Part shown: one piece after another, positions 44,135-47,687 of the stretch
How the letters are laid out: each line of letters begins with the position of its first letter
Numbering within the stretch: position 1 is the stretch's first letter
NCBI RefSeq assembly: GCF_009870065.1
Contig: NZ_WWIA01000303.1
Location: 1 to 47,687, forward strand
Direction of reading: 5' to 3'
DNA: 47,687 bases
DNA from: Streptomyces sp. SID5785
GTDB lineage: Bacteria > Actinomycetota > Actinomycetes > Streptomycetales > Streptomycetaceae
The notes under the pieces: generated by a model
Seen by the model: only the letters and a program-made list of their open reading frames with translations
Told to the model about the DNA's origin: nothing
The model's database searches: none
Program-made: the position numbers and the translations under genes

Positions 44135-45040
44135 TCACTTCTCCCGGCGGCGGAGTGCGAGGAACTGGGCGGCGGAGGCCAGCAGCACCAGGGCGAAGAA
44201 GATGTAGCTGATCGCCGAGGCGTAACCGAGCCGGTATCCGGTGAAGCCGACGTCGTAGACGTACTCGACGACCGGCCGCGTCGAGTTGTTCGGGCCGCCC
44301 TTGGTCATCAGGTAGACCTGGTCGAAGACCTTCAGGGACGCCAGGACCTGGAGCACGGTGATGACGGCCGTGATGCGGCGCAGCTGCGGCAGGGTGATCG
44401 ACCACAGCCGCCGCCAGGCACCCGCACCGTCGATGGCCGCCGCCTCGTACAGATGGTCCGGGATGGACTGCAGGGCGGCGAGGAACAGCAGGAAGTTGAA
44501 GCCGACGGTCCACCACAGGGTCGCCAGCGCGACCGCCCACATGGCCACCGACTCGTCGCTGAGCCAGGCGAGCTGGCCGAGGCCGAGCTTGTCGAGCAGG
44601 TGGTTGTAGAGGCCGAGGTCGGGCTGGTAGAGCCAGATCCAGAGCAGGCCCACCACGCCCACCGGCAGCAGGTAGGGGGCGAAGAAGGCCAGCCGCCACA
44701 CCCACTGCCCGGGCAGACCCGTGTGCACGAGCAGGGCCATGGCGAGCGCGACCACGACGAGCGGGACCGTCGAGATGATCGTGAACCAGGCGGTGTGCCA
44801 CAGGGCCCGCCACATCTCCGCGTCCCCGAAGGCCTCGGTGAAGTTGTCGAGGCCGACGAAGGACGGGCTGTGCGCCGACAGGGCCCGGTCCGTCAGGCTC
44901 ATCCACAGCCCCTGGCCGAGCGGCCAGAGCATGAAGACGGCGAACAGGACCAGGAACGGGAGTGCGAAGAGCAGGCCGGGGCTCAGCAGCCGGCGCACCC
45001 GACCGGCAGCCGGCCGGAGCGCGGCATGGGGAGAGGACAT
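44135..45040 (-). CDS. Sugar ABC transporter permease (MalF-like)
   Basis: 301 aa, six membrane helices, EAA loop YEAAAIDGAGAWRRLWSITLPQLRR, characteristic MalF-type start LSPGLLFALPFLVLFAVFMLWPLGQGLWMS. ATG 45040 has AGGAGG 8 nt upstream. It lies 32 nt after the binding-protein gene and just before the second permease gene, completing a heterodimeric importer for an oligosaccharide, likely one released by the GH43 enzyme. Confidence 0.93.
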   Translation of the reverse strand: MSSPHAALRPAAGRVRRLLSPGLLFALPFLVLFAVFMLWPLGQGLWMSLTDRALSAHSPSFVGLDNFTEAFGDAEMWRALWHTAWFTIISTVPLVVVALAMALLVHTGLPGQWVWRLAFFAPYLLPVGVVGLLWIWLYQPDLGLYNHLLDKLGLGQLAWLSDESVAMWAVALATLWWTVGFNFLLFLAALQSIPDHLYEAAAIDGAGAWRRLWSITLPQLRRITAVITVLQVLASLKVFDQVYLMTKGGPNNSTRPVVEYVYDVGFTGYRLGYASAISYIFFALVLLASAAQFLALRRREK

Positions 45041-45072
45041 CGTCGTGCCTCCTGCGAGGTGGGCGCGGCCGG

Positions 45073-46419
45073 TCAGGCCGGACTGGGCTTGGCGAGGAAG
45101 GTGTTGAGGCGCCGCACCATCGCGCGCGCCGCACGGTCGGGGGCGAGACCGTCGAGCAGGGCCTGCTGGAGGACCTGCGACATGGCGTTCTGGAAGTCGG
45201 AGCCCGCGCCCGCGAACCAGACCGCCGGGTCCAGGACGACATGGTCCTGGGCCACCTTGTAGTGCGCCTGCGGCAGCAGGCCGGCGTACTCCTCGGTGCG
45301 GGTGACCGGGCCGTACGCGGGAATGTGCCCGGCCGTCGCCCAGATCTGCCCGGCCTTGAGCAGGGCGGCCACCGCCTGGTGGGTGCGCCGGCGGTGCTCC
45401 TCGTCGGGACGGTCGCGGTGGGGGAGCACGAACGAGTGCGAGTCCGCGTAGATCGCGGGCGTGCCGAACACGGTCGGGAACGGGGCCGCGCCCACGTGCT
45501 TGTCCTGGGCGCGGAAGGTGCCGAGCTCCCATTCACCCGAGAGGATCATGGCGGTCTGATGGTTGGCGAACGCGGCGACGCCCGCGTTGTAGTCGAGCCG
45601 CTTCGGGTTGGTCTTCCCGTCGACCAGCTTGGCCATGAACGCGATGACCTCGGCCATCCGGTCCACGTCCACCTTCGCGGGACCACCGGGAGGCAGCTCG
45701 AACGCGCCGCCCGTCTGCCGGTACAGGCCGTAGAAGAGCCGCCAGCCCTGCGCGGTGTCGGTCGCGTACCCGAAGGCGATGCCCTGCTTGCCCGAGGCCC
45801 TGGCCAGTTCCCGGCCGGCCGCGAGGAACTTGTCCGGCGAGGAGAACGCGTCGGCGTCCAGCGTGCCGTCGGCCGTGAGCAGCCCCGCCTTCTTCATCGG
45901 CTCCGGATGGAAGAACACGATGAACGGGTGGGTGTCGAGCGGGATCGCGTAGGTCTGGCCCTCGAACTGGGTGCGCGACCACACGGCGTCCGCGAAGTCC
46001 TTGCGCAGCACGCCGTGTTCGGCGAGCAGGTTCATGTCCCACGGGTCCACCAGGCCCGTCGGTGCGTACCCCGCGAGGCGCGACATGTGGGCGACGGCGA
46101 CGTCCGGGCCGCGTCCGCCGGCCGAGGCCATGGCGAGCTTCGTGTAGTACGGGGTGCCCCACTCCAGGACCGTGCGCTCGATGTGCGTCCCGGGCATGTC
46201 CGGCCCGGCCTTGCGCACCATGTCGTCCAGCAGCCCGCCGTCGGCCCCCTGGAAGAGGTCCCACAGCCGGACCGTCGACTCCCCGGCGGCCAGCGCGCTG
46301 CCGCAGCCGCTGAGCGCTCCCGCACCGAGGACCGTGGCCCCCGCGGCGAGTGCGGCGCCCAGCGCGCGCCGCCTGGTGAGTGCGGGGCGACCGACGGCGG
46401 ATGCGGATGTGCCGGTCAT
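45073..46419 (-). CDS. Sugar-binding lipoprotein of an ABC importer
   Basis: 448-aa family-1 type extracellular solute-binding protein. N-terminal signal with twin arginines (LTRRRALGAALAAG) and lipobox LSGC (C39), so probably Tat-exported and lipid-anchored. Two-lobed fold motifs include TVRLWDLFQGADGG, YAIPLDTHPFIVFFHPEPMKKAGLL and AAFANHQTAMILSGEWELG. Specificity is likely for an arabino- or xylo-oligosaccharide but unproven. Ribosome site AGAAGGGAG. The operator 46453-46470 lies 33 nt upstream; the gene begins a three-gene operon. Confidence 0.93.
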   Translation of the reverse strand: MTGTSASAVGRPALTRRRALGAALAAGATVLGAGALSGCGSALAAGESTVRLWDLFQGADGGLLDDMVRKAGPDMPGTHIERTVLEWGTPYYTKLAMASAGGRGPDVAVAHMSRLAGYAPTGLVDPWDMNLLAEHGVLRKDFADAVWSRTQFEGQTYAIPLDTHPFIVFFHPEPMKKAGLLTADGTLDADAFSSPDKFLAAGRELARASGKQGIAFGYATDTAQGWRLFYGLYRQTGGAFELPPGGPAKVDVDRMAEVIAFMAKLVDGKTNPKRLDYNAGVAAFANHQTAMILSGEWELGTFRAQDKHVGAAPFPTVFGTPAIYADSHSFVLPHRDRPDEEHRRRTHQAVAALLKAGQIWATAGHIPAYGPVTRTEEYAGLLPQAHYKVAQDHVVLDPAVWFAGAGSDFQNAMSQVLQQALLDGLAPDRAARAMVRRLNTFLAKPSPA

Positions 46420-46452
46420 CGCGGCTCCCTTCTGAACTGTCGTCTCCGATGG

Positions 46453-46470
46453 GTGTACATCGATGTAAAC
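46453..46470. promoter_or_regulatory. LacI-type operator before the binding-protein operon
   Basis: GTGTACATCGATGTAAAC, an 18-bp palindrome with one mismatched pair; core TACATCGATGTA is identical to that in front of GH43, 3.4 kb away. Confidence 0.85.
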
Positions 46471-46495
46471 GGTGTCCGGTGTCGGCGCCGGCCGG

Positions 46496-47687
46496 TCAGC
46501 CGGCGTCCGTCGGCTCGTACGCGGCCGTCCGCAGCTGGGCGTCCCGCAGGAGAGCGGTGTCCACCTTCTCGGAGCGGTCGAAGCGGTACACGCCGTTGCG
46601 CTCCTGGAAGACGTCCGTCAGCTGCGTGTAGCAGTAGCCGAACATGTCCGGGTCGTCGAGCAGCACGCCCGTGAGGCCGGTGAAACGCTCCACGAACTCC
46701 CCTGCGGTCCGCGGCCGTTCGCCGTATCCCCACGAGGCGTCCCGCTCGTCGCCCGCCGCCTCGGCGGCCGCCTCCGGGTCCCACCAGATGCCGCCGAACT
46801 CGCTGCAGAAGTACGGCTGCCCGCGGTACGGCACGGACCACGCACGCCCGTCCGGGCCGGTGTTCACGTACGGCTCGTCCGTGGCGAGGCCGCGCATCGT
46901 CTTCGCGAACGCGGCCGGGTCCTGCTCGTAGCAGTGCGCGTCGTACACGTCCGTCTCCGGAACGCGGTGCGCGTAGCCGGACGCGTCGATCACCGGCCGG
47001 GTGCCGTCGGCCAGCTTCGTGGCGAGGAACATCGCGCGGGTCGCGTCGTCGAGCGCGGTGATGCGGTCGTGCAGCGGCTGGTACGTCTCGTTGAGCGGGC
47101 ACCAGCCGACGATCGACGGGTGCGCGTGGTCCCGCTCGACGGCCTCCAGCCACTGGGTCACGTACGACGCGTCGGGCCGCTGGTTGTCGTCGCGGACGCC
47201 GACCTCGCATCCCCAGTCGCCGAACTCGCCCCACACCAGGTAGCCGAGCCGGTCCGCGTGGTAGAGGAAGCGCTCCTCGAAGACCTTCTGGTGCAGCCGC
47301 GCGCCGTTGAAGCCCGCTGCGAGACCGAGCTCGATGTCCCGCACCAGCGCGGCGTCGCTCGGCGCGGTCATCAGCCCGTCGGGGTAGTAGCCCTGGTCGA
47401 GGACGAGCCGCTGGAAGACCGGCTCCCCGTTCAGCAGCAGCCGCTTCCCGGAGAGGGACACCGAGCGCAGACCCGCGTACGACGTCACGCGGTCCACGAC
47501 CCGGCCCCCGGCGTCGGAGACCTCCAGCGTCAGGTCGTACAGGTGCGGGTCGGCGGGCGACCACACCCGCAGCCGGTCCTCCGGCACGCGCAGCGTCAGG
47601 CGCGGCGCCAGGTCGAGGTCCGCGCGGGCCTCGGCGGTCAGCACCGTGCCGCGCCCGTCGGCGAGCACGGCCCGCACCCGGTGGCCC
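46496..47687 (-). CDS. GH2 family glycoside hydrolase (partial)
   Basis: C-terminal 397 residues of a family 2 glycosidase; the 5' end lies outside the window, and the frame remains open to the edge (reading GHRVRAVLADG there). TIM-barrel motifs: NGARLHQKVFEERFLYHADRLGYLVWGE, acid/base Glu in PLNETYQP (codon 47099-47097) and nucleophile Glu in CSEFGG (46801-46799). Resembles beta-galactosidase/beta-glucuronidase or arabinosidase-like GH2 members. No export signal can be judged. Probably degrades the sugar imported by the neighbouring transporter. Ends 26 nt before the operator of the transporter operon. Confidence 0.9.
   Translation of the reverse strand, partial: GHRVRAVLADGRGTVLTAEARADLDLAPRLTLRVPEDRLRVWSPADPHLYDLTLEVSDAGGRVVDRVTSYAGLRSVSLSGKRLLLNGEPVFQRLVLDQGYYPDGLMTAPSDAALVRDIELGLAAGFNGARLHQKVFEERFLYHADRLGYLVWGEFGDWGCEVGVRDDNQRPDASYVTQWLEAVERDHAHPSIVGWCPLNETYQPLHDRITALDDATRAMFLATKLADGTRPVIDASGYAHRVPETDVYDAHCYEQDPAAFAKTMRGLATDEPYVNTGPDGRAWSVPYRGQPYFCSEFGGIWWDPEAAAEAAGDERDASWGYGERPRTAGEFVERFTGLTGVLLDDPDMFGYCYTQLTDVFQERNGVYRFDRSEKVDTALLRDAQLRTAAYEPTDAG

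Noticed and set aside
1..47687. tRNA, rRNA, CRISPR, transposase or phage genes
   Set aside because: None seen on either strand by inspection; a tRNA or structural RNA search tool could still find small RNAs I would miss.

Overview
This window is typical Streptomyces chromosome: very high G+C, codons ending mostly in C or G, divergent and convergent gene blocks, and marker genes of mycothiol-using actinomycetes (mca), the propionyl-/acetyl-CoA carboxylase trio (pccB, pccE, accA2), a class III adenylate cyclase and MmyB-type regulators. I recognise 43 protein genes, the last one cut by the right edge. I found no rRNA, tRNA, CRISPR array, insertion sequence or prophage. From memory, the middle part (mca to accA2) resembles a conserved core region of Streptomyces chromosomes; I could not check that.

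Layout. (1) 1-6754: a repeat element at the left edge, then a four-gene minus-strand operon with every junction overlapping by 4 nt. It encodes a cellulose-synthase-like glycosyltransferase, a PMT/ArnT-type glycosyltransferase, a polyprenyl-phosphate sugar transferase fused to a GtrA domain, and a secreted copper radical (galactose/glyoxal) oxidase; a 21-bp palindrome lies upstream. This looks like a surface-glycan system related in logic to CslA/GlxA but with lipid-linked sugar supply. (2) 6824-13344: a DUF255 thioredoxin-fold protein, an MmcQ/YjbR protein, a 1067-aa STAND NTPase with TPR repeats, and a RibD/DHFR-like reductase. (3) 13455-24804: mycothiol amidase Mca, GreA, a DrrAB-like exporter, threonine deaminase, a MarR regulator, a degenerate SigE-type sigma factor coupled to an 84-aa membrane protein, MetB, a membrane-anchored helical repeat protein and an M48 protease. 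(4) 24829-33292: a zinc alcohol dehydrogenase with a divergent MmyB-type regulator, a MacB-type exporter, a lipoprotein L,D-transpeptidase, a small acidic protein, a tiny LAXTG sortase substrate and a GAF-GGDEF protein. (5) 33370-40223: enoyl-CoA hydratase, adenylate cyclase, BirA, then pccB-pccE-accA2, where the biotin ligase sits beside the biotin enzyme it serves. (6) 40290-47687: a TetR/DUF2867 divergent pair with a double operator, then a sugar-uptake cluster (GH43, two permeases, binding lipoprotein, GH2), with near-identical LacI-type palindromes before GH43 and before the binding-protein gene.

The strongest leads for something undescribed are the lipid-linked glycan/copper-oxidase operon, the truncated sigma factor with its coupled one-helix partner, the membrane-tethered STAND-TPR protein, the LAXTG mini-protein, and a sharp block of G/T-ending codons limited to pccB and accA2. 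Strong intrinsic terminator hairpins are seen after greA, accA2, the L,D-transpeptidase gene, the mca operon and the sugar ABC operon.
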